Shown: positions 1 through 12,997 of the stretch, one piece after another
Layout of the letters: every line of letters begins with the position of its first letter
Position numbering within the stretch: position 1 is the stretch's first letter
From: Sipunculus nudus
Lineage: Eukaryota > Annelida > Sipuncula > Golfingiida > Sipunculidae
NCBI GenBank assembly: GCA_026874595.1
Contig: CM049322.1
Coordinates: 10,378,400-10,442,399 of the forward strand
Length of the DNA stretch: 64,000 nt
Reading direction: 5' to 3'
Position numbers and translations under genes: made by a program
Notes under the pieces: generated by a model
Seen by the model: the letters and a program-made list of their open reading frames with translations, nothing else
Database searches by the model: none
Told to the model about the DNA's origin: nothing

Positions 1-2310
1 AACCCTTGAAATACAAGATGAGCACACTGTGTCACTGTACAATGTGCCTGTCACATAGATATGGGTAAACCCTAACCCTTGAAATACAAGATGAGCACAC
101 TGTGTCACTGTACCATGTGCCTGTCACATAGATATGGGTAAACCCTAACCCTTGAAATACAAGATGAGCACACTGTGTCACTGTACAATGTGCCTGTCAC
201 ATAGATATGGCTGAAATTGTAACCCTTGAAATACAAGATGTGCATACTGTGTCACAATATTAAACTAATGGCTGTCATATAGATATAATTGAAACCCTAA
301 CCCTTGAAATACAAGATGAGCACACTGTCACTGTACAATGTGCCTGTCACATAGATATGAGTGAAACCCTAACCCTTAAAATACAAGATGCGAACACTGT
401 GTCACTTTACAATGTGCCTGTCACATAGATATGGGTGTAACCTTAACCCTTGAAATACAAGATGAGCATAATGTATCACAATATTAAAAATATGGCTGTC
501 ATATAGATATAGATGAAACCCTAACCCTTGAAATACAAGATGAGCACACTGTGTCACTGTACAATGTGCCTGTCACATAGATATGGCTGAAATTGTAACC
601 CTTGAAATACAAGATGAGTACACTGTGTCACAATATTAAAAATATGGCTGTCATATAGATATAGGTGAAACCCTAACCCTTGAAATACAAGATGAGCTTA
701 CCGTTTCACAATACAATGTGGCTGTCATATAGATATGGATAAAACCCTAACCCTTGAAATACAAGATGAATACACTAATCACAATAGTATATTGCTGGCC
801 AATAGGCCTTTTGTTTAGCTTTTGCCGAACTGATTTCAAAAGGCTGAATCAAAGTGAATGAACATCACTGTGAAATGTGTCTTTCACATAGATATGGGTG
901 AAACCCTAACCCCTAAAATACAAGATAAAGACACTGTGTCACTGTACAATGTGCCTGTTACATAGATATGGCTGAAATTGTAACCCTTGAAATACAAGAT
1001 GAGCACCCTGTGTCACTGTACAGTGTGCCTGTCACATAGATATGAGTGAAACCCTAACCCTTGAAATGCAAGATGAGCACACTGTTTCACTGTACAATGT
1101 GCCTGTCACATAGATATGAGTGAAACCCGAACCCTTGAAATACAAGATGTGCACACTGTGTCACTGTAGAACGTGCCTGTTACATAGATATGAGTGAAAC
1201 CCTAACCCTTGAAATACAAGATGAGCACACTGTGTCACTGTACAATGTGCCTGTCACATAGATATGGGTGTAAACCTTAACCCTTGAAATACAAGATGAG
1301 CATACTGTATCACAATATTAAAAATATGGCTGTCATATAGATATAGGTGAAACCCTAACCCTTGAAATACGAGATGAGCACACTGTCACTGTACAATGTG
1401 CCTGTCACATAGATATGAGTGAAACCCTAACCCTTGAAATACAAGATGCGAACACTGTGTCACTTTACAATGTGCCTGTCACATAGATATGGGTGTAACC
1501 TTAACCCTTGAAATACAAGATGAGCATACTGTATCACAATATTAAAAATATGGCTGTCATATAGATATAGATGAAACCCTAACCCTTGAAATACAAGATG
1601 AGCACACTGTGTCACTGTACAATGTGCCTGTCACATAGATATGGCTGAAATTGTAACCCATGAAATACAAGATGAGCATACTGTGTCACAATATTAAAAT
1701 ATGGCTGTCAAATAGATATGGGTGAAACCCTAACCCTTGAAATACAAGATGAGCTTACCGTTTCACAATACAATGTGGCTGTCATATAGATATGGATAAA
1801 ACCCTAACCCTTGAAATACATGATGAACACACTAGTCACAATAGTATGTTTGCTGGCCAATAGGCCTTTTGTTTGGCTTTTGCCGAACTGATTTCAAAAG
1901 GCTGAATCAAAGTGAATGAGTATCACTGTGAAATGTGCCTTTCACATAGATATGGGTGAAACCCTAACCCTTAAAATACAAGATGAGCACACTGTGTCAC
2001 TGTACAATGTGCCTGTTACATAGATATTGGTAAAACCCTTATCCTTGAAATACAAGATGAACATACAGCGTGACAGTGATATGTGATTATCACACATGGG
2101 TAAACCCCTAGCCCTTGAAATACAACATATTCACACTGTGTCACAGTAAACTGTGCCTGTCACATAGATATAGTTGATACCCTATCCTTTGAATTACAAG
2201 ATGATCGTACTGTATCACAGTAAAATGTGGCTGTTAAATAGATATTGGTGAAACCCTAACCCTTGAAATACAAGATGAGCACACTGTCAGAGTAAAATAT
2301 GCCTCTCACT
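1..2310. repeat. 73-bp satellite array with telomere-like word and ~1,058-bp higher-order repeat
   Basis: Near-identical units begin at 1, 74 and 147, giving a 73-bp period, and copies continue with growing divergence to about 2310. Each unit carries AACCCTTGAAATACAAGATG, and most are joined through AAACCCTAACCC, which contains the telomeric CCCTAA hexamer. Two unit types alternate: one with TGTCACTGTACAATGTGCC and one with CACAATATTAAAAATATGGC. A non-repeat spacer containing TGCTGGCCAATAGGCC occurs at 793 and again at 1851, so blocks of about 14 units repeat with a 1,058-bp period. The window starts inside the array, so its full length is unknown. No coding capacity is seen. Confidence 0.95.
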
Positions 2311-3647
2311 GAAACACTGTTGCTCAGAGGCTATGTAGAATTATGAGATAACTATGTTGATTTTGCTGTTGATTTATAACTTTATTGAAAAAAAATATAT
2401 GTGTTTTCACTTCTGACCACCGTGTTTTTTGCACAGTTCTGATCAAAATCATGCATGTAGCCTTCTGTCTGAACGAAAGTATATGTGTAAAAGGAGCAAT
2501 ATACACAATATTTTGTGTACATAGGTAATAATACGCACAGTATCAGGTAAATAGTACAAACTATGCAGGATATCATGCAAACCGTAGTGTGCATGCCTGA
2601 TGCCATGCATATAGCCTCAAGCGAGTAATTTTGACTGGGTGATATATGAAGGCTTTGAAGCTACCATTTAGAAAACAACCTGGTAATGAAGTAATGTGGA
2701 CCATGAACTGATTCACAAACCATGTTAGTATGTCAGCATGGTGTGGGTAAGATACTGCAATTAAAGTAGAGGCTCAAGTTTCGCTGTGCTGCAGAACAAG
2801 TCATTCAGCTTTGTTGAATTAAAGACTGGTAGGAATACAAGCAGTCCCAAGTATACAGAATTAAGAGTTTGATGAGGGTGCACCACTCATTTAATAAGTA
2901 TCATACTAATATTAATATTGATTACATGATAATTTGAGAGTGGTTAAGATAGGGCTTCAACCACATTTTATCCCAAGTTATTCCATTCTACGACTGTTCT
3001 AAGGGGAAAATGGTTATTAAAAGGGTCCTGTTATCCTACCTGCATGGTATGATGAAACTTCCATGCTAATTTTTAGTGGGTGCCACCTCATGGACATTTG
3101 CCAAAAATAATTTATTACCCAAATTTGGGCCCTAAAATTGACCCTCTGCTGTCTCTTATGATATTCATTTGAATTGTTGTAAATACACATTTTTTTATAT
3201 GTTGATAAATTCTGTTTTGGTCTGTTCCATACGTTAAAATTTCTATATAACTTTCCTGTTTTCACTTGTAGAATCTTTAAAAAAAATATACCACTGACCA
3301 TTTTAAGAATCAAATATTATAAAATCCCATCTCAGTTATCGGTTTTAAAGTGATCATTATGCTGACATAGTGATCCTTAGTAGTTGGCAAAGCCAAGATG
3401 CTGAAAAATAATTTGTACCAAAACTTGAGGTTCAAAATTTGGGGGGGGGGGGGTCGTCTGATACATGGGGTGTCTTATACAAAAGTAAATACAGTAATGC
3501 TAGTTTCTTTTTCCTAATCTGTTGATACTGATACTCATGGTTAGGTCTTTTAATTGAAATACACTGATTGATGCTTGGTTACAGGTAAACATACTCATAA
3601 AGCTGAAATATGCATTTATTGACAAAATGAAGTGTACTTCTAGGCCA
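2311..3647. other. Non-coding sequence, no gene seen
   Basis: This is AT-rich sequence with only short chance reading frames. It holds a poly-G run at about 3440-3453 followed by text ending in TGTCTTATAC, which looks like the edge of an old repeat. No splice-bounded coding segment was found. Confidence 0.5.
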
Positions 3648-4140
3648 TATGCTTATCTTTGGTGACTGTTGGAACTATTGATGCCTGTCAGAAAAGTAGG
3701 ACCTTCATACACACTGTAATGTCTGTACTGTCATTGAATGTCAAAGCTGTTAGGGGGGGGGGGGGGTTCTTAGAACATTTAGACCTTTATACTACCAGAA
3801 GATATGCTTCCTGCAGGAACTGTCGGCGGCCTATTAGAGCAGTAAGACCTTCATATTGCTAGTTTATATGATCACTGTTGGTGACTGTCAGAGCTGTAGG
3901 AGATCTCACAGAACAGTAACACCTTCATATTGCTACATTATATGCTCACTGTCAGTGACTGTCAGAACTGTTCGAGGCTTCTCAGGACAGTAACACCTTC
4001 ATACTACCAGATGATATGCTTACTGTTGGTGACTGTTGGAACTGTCAGAGGCCTCTCAAAACAGTAAGACCTTCATAATATTACTACTTTATATGTTCTC
4101 TAGCTCGCAACCACTGACTCTCGGAGGCCTCTAAGAACAT
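3648..4140 (+). repeat. Diverged ~85-bp tandem repeat
   Basis: About six imperfect copies share TATGCTCACTGTTGGTGACT, then a GAACTGTC...GGCCTCTCA block, then CAGTAAGACCTTCATA. One unit has acquired a poly-G run near 3752-3766. Divergence between units makes this an old local expansion. The short reading frame across it is not supported as a gene. Confidence 0.75.
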
Positions 4141-4824
4141 AGTTATAGTTATCAATGTTTGGTATGTTTCCAAATAGAATAGTTTCAATTGGTTGAATAT
4201 TAACCTGTATATTAAATATGTTTAAATAATTAAGGTGTCAAGCATTATAATAAGCCTTCTGTCGATGACAGACTTCGTATAAGAAAATGTTAATAAAACT
4301 AGGTCATATATCGCCTACAATATATTTTAATTTTAGTTTACACAAGTGATGATAGTGCTGGTTTAGCACTGTTGGCTGTGCGAGGTGTTGAAGCATCCCA
4401 CATGTATAGGTAATAGTAAGAGTAATTGATACCCCAGTAATAGTAATAATAACAGATGGTAAAATGTTATAATAGTAATAGTACGTGATATATCACAAAC
4501 AGAAAGATATTGTTATAATAATACAATAACTCTAATAGACTCCATGTCTATTTAAAACATCCCACCAAAATATCTTTGAAATATAAAAAATATATAAATG
4601 ATATAAAATAATACAAATTTTATATTTGACATATATTTTTAGATAGATTTACCAACATTTTATCAAAATAATCCACCTAATGGTTGTTTCGGTGTAGGTG
4701 TATGAAGGTTTTGACCATGAACCATCCAGTGGTTACTGAGTTAGTGTGACAGACAAAAACCCATCCATACAAAAGCCAATCCCTGACTTGCAGAATAGGA
4801 CAAAAGCCCACCCTTGACTAAATA

Positions 4825-4830
<6 letters not shown>
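4141..4830. other. AT-rich non-coding sequence
   Basis: There are many short TAATAG/ATAATA runs near 4410-4500 but no gene, RNA or clear mobile element. Confidence 0.45.

Positions 4831-4891
<61 letters not shown>
4831..4891. repeat. (TA)n microsatellite
   Basis: An uninterrupted TA dinucleotide tract of about 60 bp. Confidence 0.95.
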
Positions 4892-4895
<4 letters not shown>

Positions 4896-5134
4896 TAACA
4901 TTATTGTGAAACCCACAACTTTTAAAGTATATTACCTATTTTCCACTCATCTTTGTTATATGAATCATGTCAACTAATTCTTTGAGAATATAAAAAAACT
5001 AGTGACCTGGCCCTTTTTTGTCAAGGTCATGCAAATATGCAGATATACGTACACTGACTGACTGAACATGTTTTATTGAGCAGCTACAGGTGGCTGTAGT
5101 CAAGGCTCCAGCCCTTTGTGCTCCTAAAGCATAA

Positions 5135-5420
5135 TTGACATTTGATGGAGCCTATAGATGTGATGCCATATATATATGCAAGCATTGCAGGGAGCCGCGA
5201 GACCACCAGCGTTATACCCATACTGGTGACCTGAGGAGAGCCACAGCACCCAAAGCCAAAAAGGCCAGGCAGAATACAAACCTATACCAACACCAGCAGC
5301 AGAGACCCAGCCAATCCAGAGAGCAGAACTTGATCTTGAATGATTGGAGAGCGATTAACATTTTCATCATAAGCCTGCAGCCTGGAGTACTGTTATGTTT
5401 TCCATTTTACTCAATAAAGG
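5135..5420 (+). other. Open frame fragment, possibly a decayed repeat-borne coding tail
   Basis: This stretch is open through 5539 and is less AT-rich than its surroundings. The predicted peptide starts near a C-x2-C (CKHC) and continues into a Gln/Arg-rich, basic stretch ending around QSREQNLILN. A related peptide (QSRDLNSIAL) is encoded at about 63808-63837, followed by a similar stretch with TGCAG in both places. I do not recognise the family. The lower AT content and the second copy argue for a multicopy coding or mobile-element tail rather than a chance frame. There is no upstream exon, and only a weak case for translation. Confidence 0.3.
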
Positions 5421-5539
5421 TGTATATATTTGTTTTTAGTGATATGAGGAGTTTGTTTATGTGTATTTGTTGTGTTGTTTGTTGCCTCTTGCAGGTGTGC
5501 GTGATAAGTTTGTATTGTGTTATATACTGTAAGCAATGA

Positions 5540-6080
5540 TGAGAATACAACATATGCTGGTAGGGATAGTCTGTCCTCAAAATATAGTACTGCCCTTCCA
5601 GTATCCTCCAGAGAACCCCCGTCATAGCATGTTGTTATCCCCTGCATATTTTATATATTATTTTTGTAAAAGGAATAAAAGTGTATTTTGTGTGTGGGTG
5701 TATAAGCAAGTGTGTGTAGCAGAGAAATCCTGACCATGCAATTTGTTTGATGTTGTATCTGAAAAATATTAGGGTGAATATCATGTGCAAGAATAATATA
5801 ATACGGTGCTTTTTTTTTATTTTTATTTTTCTTGGCTAGTTTTTCATATGGTAATGGTCTGGTATTACCATACATTTTATTAGTAGCTTCTATAGTGGTT
5901 ATTGCAGTGCATTCTTCATGCAGAAATACATTAATATTCTGAACCCCTTAGCTTTTGAAGAATTGCTTATTTCCCTTGAAGTTGGATATATAATAATTGT
6001 CGAGGTGTGTATGTAATTATATACATTTTTATGCTCTGCAAGAAATGCTCAGTTTTCATATTTCTATGTGACGTTTTGAA
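5540..6080. other. Non-coding sequence, no gene seen
   Basis: AT-rich sequence with overlapping chance frames on both strands. No supported feature. Confidence 0.4.
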
Positions 6081-8640
6081 TTTATATTTGTAGCAGACAT
6101 TTCTTTAGCACTGACCACAGAACACTTTGAGTACAGTCTATCCTATAATTCAGATGCAGAAAAAGGAATTTGATGAACTCAAGCAACAGAGATAATAAGT
6201 GACTGTCCAGGATCATTCCCAAAGGTATAGATGAAATTTTTGTAATGTATTTACTCCTTTTAGTTCTTCCAAGATTGCTCCTTACAAATAAACTAGTAAG
6301 AGCTTCCCATTGTTAAGCTTCCAATCATACTTGTTGCTCACAATGACCTTGGTAGAATATTACCTGTTCTTGAGTTCAAGACTTCAGCCAGGTTTCCATG
6401 GGCCGAGTTCACCTGCTGGACACACTGATATATAGTTTCTAGTAAATTGCACCGCAATACACCCTTCACAGAATTTACTTTTTTTGTTGTTAGAACCCCG
6501 CTTGAAAAGGGGTGTATTATAGTGATTGACTTGTCCATCTGTCCATCCTTTCATCTTATCTTTTCTGTCCATCCGGGATGCTTTCTTTCGAGTGCAGTAT
6601 TTCAATGAGATCTTTCTAGAATTCATGGTTCAAAATGGTGCCTGTTATCCAATTACAAACCTGCTTAATACCTATTATGGACTCTGGACGTCAGTAAGTG
6701 ATTTTCATGCAAAATTTTGACAGAACATTGACACCCTTGAGGGTTTGTGTGCTTTAAAATTTCAGACTGCTGTTGAATCCATAAATATATGGCTGCCAAT
6801 CAAATACTTTAAATCTTTTTACAATAACGTTTTAGACAATCCTGTGATTGTTTTATTAATTTTTTTCCCTTTTAGATTATTTATGGTAAAAAATTTCAGA
6901 CCAATCTGACTTTCAATATGGATCCCTGTCCCTTGGGCTGCCATTTTAGGAGCTGGAGCTAATTGAGGACCTTCAACCTCTAGTTTCATAATTGACTAAT
7001 TTCTTTTGTGATTTTGTACCTGTAATTTGCTTCAAAATAAGTTATTTACAGTGAGGTCAGAATTTGTCTAAGGACACTCTAATTGGATTAGTCTTAGTAG
7101 AAACAGCAGTCCTAATAGCAAAATAAAAAAGGATCAGAGTTTGTCTTGTGACAACCCCTCTGAGTTTGGCCTTGCAGGATCAATGATTCTGCTCCAACAT
7201 ATCAGAGTAGGAATTGCTACATATAGTTTATTTATGTTGATATTTTTTTTGTGATTCTTCAGTTGATATAAGAAATTTCCACCATTGTTTTAATTCCTAT
7301 CACAGAACTCCTCAGCAGACATTATACTTTGATTGGGATGCAAAAAAGGCCTGTGATGTACACTCAACAACAAAGATGTTCGAAGTGACAACCCTGGACA
7401 ATTCCTGAAGGTATAGTTGGAATTATTTTAATACAGATGTTCTCAGAACATACCCTTGCAGAAAAAATTGTATTTGAGGCACACTCAATAAGCACAGAAA
7501 AAGTAAAAAAGAAATGTAAATGGAGCATGGTTTAAGCACTACTTAGGCATGTAAAAAACACCTTTGAGGTATTGTTCAGTGTGCATAAATGTTATCACAA
7601 TTGAATGGTACTTTGAAAATATTTGAGCAGACCTAGGAGCACTATAAAAGCAGTTAATCAGTTTATTTGGAGCACCAAAGCAGCAATTTCAGCACATTGT
7701 ATTTCTGAAGCACAGAATCAGTACACTTGGAGCACTAAAGAAGCACATGCAGTTTCAGCATTTTCAAAGTAATTCTGTACAGCATTTCACTGAAAGCACA
7801 AAATAAGCACACTTTAAGCACACTTCATGTCCCAAAATTTCTGTAAGGGTATGTTCAAATGGATGGTGGGATTATCCCAGATGTAAAATCATGTGACGAA
7901 TTTACCGTACCAGCAAGTATGTGTGAACAGCCTTTCATAATTAATATATTTACAGTTCTCCTGTTAATTCTTCAGACATTCTTTCATATAAATATATTTG
8001 TTTTAAAGAGAAACAGCTCCCATTTGTCATCATACCTGTTGTACACAATGATCATGCTAGTATATGTGTATAGCCAATTCTTGAGTTCATGACTTTTTTC
8101 TAGGTTTGCATAGACTGAGATCACCAAATGGAAACTCTTATAGTTTCTGACAAATGGCACTGAAATACACCCTTCACTAAATTAAAGATATTTTGAATTA
8201 TTAATTTTTTTTTTTATTTTGTATCTTTTTTGGCTAAATTACTTTAAGTAAGATCAGAATTAATTTAGGATATTCTAACTGGATTTTGTCCCAGTGGTCA
8301 AATTTCAATCCTACTAGCATAAACAAAGATCATGGGTTTGTCTGACATCAACTCCTATTAGAGTGAGTTCTTACAGGATCAGCATTTCAAATTGATTGGA
8401 ACAGTCTTTGTTACATTAAGTATATTTATTGGAATATTCTTTTTTTTGTGATTTTTAAATTTATATGAGTCACTTATATTGTTTTAATTCCTATCACAGA
8501 ACCCTGTTGCAGTTTTTCTCCGCTGATGGGGTTACAGAAGTGCTCTACTGGTGGAGTTACAGAAAATTTATGGTTCCTTAAAAGCAACCGAGGTGAAATG
8601 ACAATACCTGGATACACCTTGAAGGTATACTCAAGTGACA
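6080..8640 (+). repeat. Diverged ~1.2-kb tandem triplication with an exon-like segment
   Basis: Three old copies share ordered landmarks about 1.19-1.21 kb apart. TTTTAATTCCTATCACAGAA occurs at about 7290 and 8482, with a weaker counterpart near 6100. A CCTGGA...CCTGAAGGTATA block occurs near 6205, 7390 and 8600. An AATACACCCTTCAC block occurs near 6456 and 8167. The segment between each CACAG and the following AAGGTATA is 100-125 bp and resembles an internal exon with AG and GT borders. Only the third (8499-8625) is open throughout one frame; the other two have stops in the equivalent frames. The first copy is interrupted by a hairpin-led element at 6495. Confidence 0.65.
6495..7000 (+). mobile_element. 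Hairpin-led non-autonomous element inserted in the first triplication copy
   Basis: The third triplication copy runs straight from its CACCCTTCAC block to the following TTTTGTA block within about 40 bp, whereas here about 500 bp intervene. That insert opens with a hairpin, ACCCC-g-CTT-gaa-AAG-GGGT at 6495-6513, followed by TATAGTGATTGACTTGTCCA and further TGTCCATC words. The same post-hairpin text follows different hairpins at 14210 and 14754. No open reading frame is visible. Element ends are approximate. Confidence 0.5.
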
Positions 8641-8648
8641 TTATTTTT

Positions 8649-8720
8649 AGCTCAGCTGACTGTAAGTCATCTGAGCTATATCTATCACTATTTAGCACTA
8701 TTTCTCCTTTTGTGTGTTCA
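8649..8720 (+). mobile_element. Hairpin-led element fragment
   Basis: A 29-nt hairpin (AGCTCAG, one mismatch, TGACT, loop, AGTCA, mismatch, CTGAGCT) at 8649-8677 is followed by CTATA. It matches the start of the elements at 14210 and 14754. Little beyond the hairpin is recognisable here. Confidence 0.5.
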
Positions 8721-8726
8721 TCTGGG

Positions 8727-9566
8727 GCACAACAGTTCATAGTTCATAGAAGGGCACAGATTGTAACCATTCAACCTAGAAACTTCTCACTACCTAGGAA
8801 CTTCTCAAAATAGAAAACCTTGTGGGAGGACCTTGGAAAATCTCCCAAGAACCTAGATCAAAACTGTTTTACATGATCAATATTTTGTGAGCTTCACAGC
8901 AAAAATATGCCTTGAAGCACTATGATTATCTGTTGATTACCTTATTAACACCATGTCGTTTGAAGTATAGTTTAATTTTAACTCATGTTTGATACAATTT
9001 TTTTCTCTAAGTTTTGGCAGGAGTTTTAAAACTGATGACCTTGAACTTCATGTCAAATATGTGGCTTTATAGGATTTCTTGTGAATTCTGAAGTATTGCA
9101 TATTGTTTTCTCAAATGGGATAAACATTTTAGTGACAGGCAAATACCTTAAATGTGTGGTAAACCTCACGCAAAATGCATCAAAAGCAAAATCACCTTAT
9201 TTTGATTCCTGGTTATGGCCTTAATGTTAAAAAAAAAGTTTTATGCAATAGTGTGTTGGGAAAGTTTAAAAATCATCACACTTGTCCAGGCAGAAAATAC
9301 CTTTATTTCACTATACATCAGCATTCAAATGGAGTTGTATGAATGATCTCATCTCTTGGTTATCATCATGCTTATTCCTGTTCAAGATGTTTTGAAATAG
9401 TGTATTTCATGAACTACAATATACAGTGGTATAGATCTAAAAAATCAGCGAATTCAAGGGACATCATGTGCAACACTATTCAAGTTGAAAATGATAAAAA
9501 TAACCAAAGATCTCTATAAAACATTAACATTGTAAAAACTGTTGATATACATTACAATTTTTAATT
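8727..9566. other. Non-coding sequence, no gene seen
   Basis: AT-rich sequence without recognisable repeats or exons. Confidence 0.4.
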
Positions 9567-9990
9567 CAGATGACTTAATGTCATCTGAGCTATAGTTATG
9601 ATGAATTGTATGTCATCTGTGCGTCTGTCTGTCTGTTCACTAGACTGGCACATTTTGAAATTAGACTTACGAATCCAAAATTTGAGACACTTTATTTAAT
9701 CAAGATTTAATTGTATGAAAGAAATTAGATCAAAATATTGTAAATTCTTCAAGTTTATAGCATATATAAGTGTGCGATCAGCACCTTACATTTTGCACAA
9801 CTTTGACCATAGGACATTTTATTCCTGTAAACACACTGCTGGTTTGCTTTTGACAGAAGGTACACATAAGGGTTTAATCTGTTAAAATATGAAATTTGAA
9901 AATATAAGCTCAGAAGCAGTGCTCTTTCTTGATTTCATTGCATTGTTAACTTAGTTCTAAGCAGCCCACTGTTGGTCACTGGAACTCATT
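9567..9990 (+). mobile_element. Hairpin-led element, variant stem
   Basis: It opens with the hairpin CAGATGAC-ttaat-GTCATCTG at 9567-9587, then GAGCTATAGTTATG, TCTGTCTGTCTGTTC and ACGAATCCAAAATTTG. The last words correspond to TGAATCCAAAATTTGG at 14314 and GGAATCCAAAATTCTG at 14858. The stem differs from that at 14210 but both arms still pair. No coding sequence is seen. Confidence 0.55.
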
Positions 9991-10719
9991 TAATACAGCA
10001 TTGCCTGCATACCCCACTTCCAGGGGATAATTATTCCATTACACTTGATGTATATGGCCGGGATATTGCTGTTGGGGTGGGATGAGATATGATTTGAGAT
10101 TAACTGCAACAGTAGGGTGCTTCTGAGTGATGCATTTCATGTCAGGTATAGTGTTCAGCTCTGTCCATCCGTGAACAATTTTATTCGACATAAAATATCT
10201 AAATAAGGCCAACAAAATAAAAAGGTATGGTTCCCAGGCTCTTTTTTTTTAGAAATCACTGCAGGTGGGCGTTCTTTTCTTTTAACATTTATTGTATGTT
10301 TCAGTGAAAATGTCATATGACCATGGAAAAGTATGAAAATAACAGGGTGTTTTTGCTAAACAGGTAAAAGCACTACATAACAAAGGAAATTGTATCAAAA
10401 TTGTATTATTTTAATTTCTTGAAAGATGAAAATCAAAACAATAATGTTTGATGCCAGGTATTAAAATTGACGCGGGCGGTGCTTGAGAACCTTACCTTTT
10501 ACTTTTTTATGCCTAAGATATCTCAATTTTTACTCAGATCTACTTCTAATTGTTGTAGCAGGTGCATCCTATGGGTTTCTAGAGCTGATAAGGTTTTGGT
10601 CATGCTTGAATGATTTTTTGATTTTTAAAATCTTTTTATACAAAATTTTTACATTTCATATGTGACACTAAAAAGTTTTCCTGGGATTATTGGAATAGCA
10701 CTAAAACTGACAAGGGCTT
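9991..10719. other. Non-coding sequence, no gene seen
   Basis: AT-rich sequence. A 60-codon frame at 10483 lacks any family feature and is treated as chance. Confidence 0.4.
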
Positions 10720-11120
10720 CGATGGATTTTCAAGAAACTAACCATAACTATTTACCAATAGATTATCTCACCCGAGTTTGATTAAAGGCAAATCCCCGGC
10801 CACATATTTAATGAGGTCAGAGGTCACGGAGCTATTTTGAAGGGTTGCCGTGATAACTTAGTAGGAATATGATGGATTTTTGTCAATCTCAGCAGAAATA
10901 TTAATCAATTAAATATCTCACCTAATTTTAATACCCAGCCAAATCCACACATATTTAATTAGGACACCAAACTTTGGTGGCACCATTGTTACTTACCAAA
11001 ATTCTTATGGATTTTCATGAAACACTATAAACATAAACACTAATAGAGTTTCCCACTTGAATTTCATTCTCATAAAAATTCAAGCATATTTCATGAGGTC
11101 AGAGTTCCGCAGATTAGGTT
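10720..11120 (+). repeat. Diverged tandem repeat, about three copies
   Basis: Three copies of 120-150 bp share ATGGATTTTCA(A/T)GAAAC near the start, CAAATCC near the middle and CATATTTAAT/TTCATGAGGTCAGAG near the end. A related GATGGATTTTCATCAAATTT word recurs at about 20233. No coding capacity. Confidence 0.6.
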
Positions 11121-12214
11121 CTCTGATTAAGCCTGCACAAAGTGTTTTTGAACAATTTTGTGACTGTGAGTGTGTGTTTTCTAGTTGTTATTGTTTGAAC
11201 TGTATTTCCAAAACTAAAGTTATTTCATCGCAAATGTAATCCACAAGATGCCATGTTGTGCTATTGTGGCACTTTAAAGAAACTAATTTCCACTTGAATA
11301 ATTTAACCAAGTTAACATTCAAAATAAAATTTAATCCACCTGTGTGCATAATGTGATGTTATATTACCAAAATTAAGGATAAATGATGATGATATTGAGA
11401 AATTTGAATTGACTTATAGATCCAGATATATATGTTATATTGCAAATGTACGAAAATCAAAATGATGAAACAAAGAAAATTGATAAAGTAATAAGTGAGG
11501 ATCTAATGCACATTCATTATTTTCCTGCCTCAGACAAATTTGAAATAAAGTGATCAGCCTTGTTTGTCTCCCCTGTCAGTCTACTCATTTTTATATTCAG
11601 TAATCATGGATCAACTGTTTTTCCTGTACTAACTGTTGAATTAAATTTTATATCCCATAAGTATATTCAGAGATGTTGTAACTCCCACCATTTAGCGCCA
11701 TTGAAAACTCCTACCTTGCATCTGGGGACTGGGGCTGTTAGTTATTTGAAAAAAAATATATAAAACTGAAAAAAAGGTGTAGAAAAAAATTAGAATTTAA
11801 TTGAACACACGTGTCACCTGCTGAGCTGTCAACAACTTATCAAGGAGTCAACCACTGATCATGGTGTTGGTATGTATCTAATGTTTAAAACTGCTTACAG
11901 TGTTTCAGTTTCATCATTAGAAGACACATGGTCAGATCACATAGTATAATTTGCAACAATTTTCTTACTTGTCAGTACAAATCTATCATATTAACCAATA
12001 CCCACCTTATACTACCTTTTCCTCTCAGACTTTATCTCCATTAGTTTTTATTTTAGTTTTTTCCTTTAAGGTCATTTTTAGCATAGCACAATGACCAACA
12101 GGTCCCTTGTTTTAATCACCATATCAGTAAAATCATGCAGATGTGTAATGATTACAATTTAAATTAGACATCCTCTTTTGATTCTTATCACAAAGTGTCT
12201 GTGTGAGTTATTCA
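11121..12214. other. Non-coding sequence, no gene seen
   Basis: AT-rich sequence. No splice-bounded coding segment, RNA gene or clear repeat was identified. Confidence 0.4.
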
Positions 12215-12997
12215 CAGGGTTGCCAGCAGTCAACTCTGAAAAAAATCTTGGACTTTTACCTGACTGTTCCTGGACTTTTAGTTGATTTTCAGGTATATAA
12301 ACTAACCAACAAAATTTAAATTCCCTCTAGGAAATGTCATTCTACTGCTAACACAAACCAAATGTTTATTTGAAAAATTGTAACTGTAAAGCAAAGCAAT
12401 CTGAAACTAGAAATGAGGAATGACAATGTATCATTTAAAAAGATTCACTTTGTTATCTAGCATAAATCATGTTTATAAATTTATCATACAATAACAACGA
12501 ATGACTTCTATGGATCAGTGTAACTGCACTGTGTTCTGCCTTTCTAGTTTGTTACCTGGTCAGATTCATGTCCTTGCATAAAATGTTTTACTAGTACTAA
12601 ATATTAGTTCTATATTACTGCTAAGAAACAGGTGACCTTTCATTAATGGTTGGTGCTATATGCATACATTTTGTGTATCCATGCTCTGTATCATCAGTCA
12701 ATATGTATGTTCAAAAATCAAAGGGATTTAAGATTTAATCTACTTACATAACACAACAATATTTGAAAGGAAAATGAAAATGTAGTATGAAATTATTGAA
12801 TGCTGGCTCATGAGATGAAAAGGTCTTCCTGTTGGATAATCAACTGCAGTTGTCATATAAGCCATTAAAATTCCGACTTCTCCCTTGCATACAATCATTA
12901 GAAAATCCAATTACTTTTTTTGAAATTCCATGACATTTCCCTGCCCTTGAAAACATAATATTTTCCCTTTAACTTTCCCTGACCACTGGCAACCTTA
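12215..12997. mobile_element. Candidate hAT-like MITE
   Basis: The left end CAGGGTTGCCAGCAGTC and the right end CACTGGCAACCTTA form short imperfect inverted termini sharing GGTTGCCAG. Subterminal text (TGACATTTCCCTGCC, TTTCCCTTTAACTTTCCCTG) is of the type seen in non-autonomous hAT elements of many animals. No 8-bp target duplication is visible and no transposase is present, so this is a family-style call. Confidence 0.4.
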
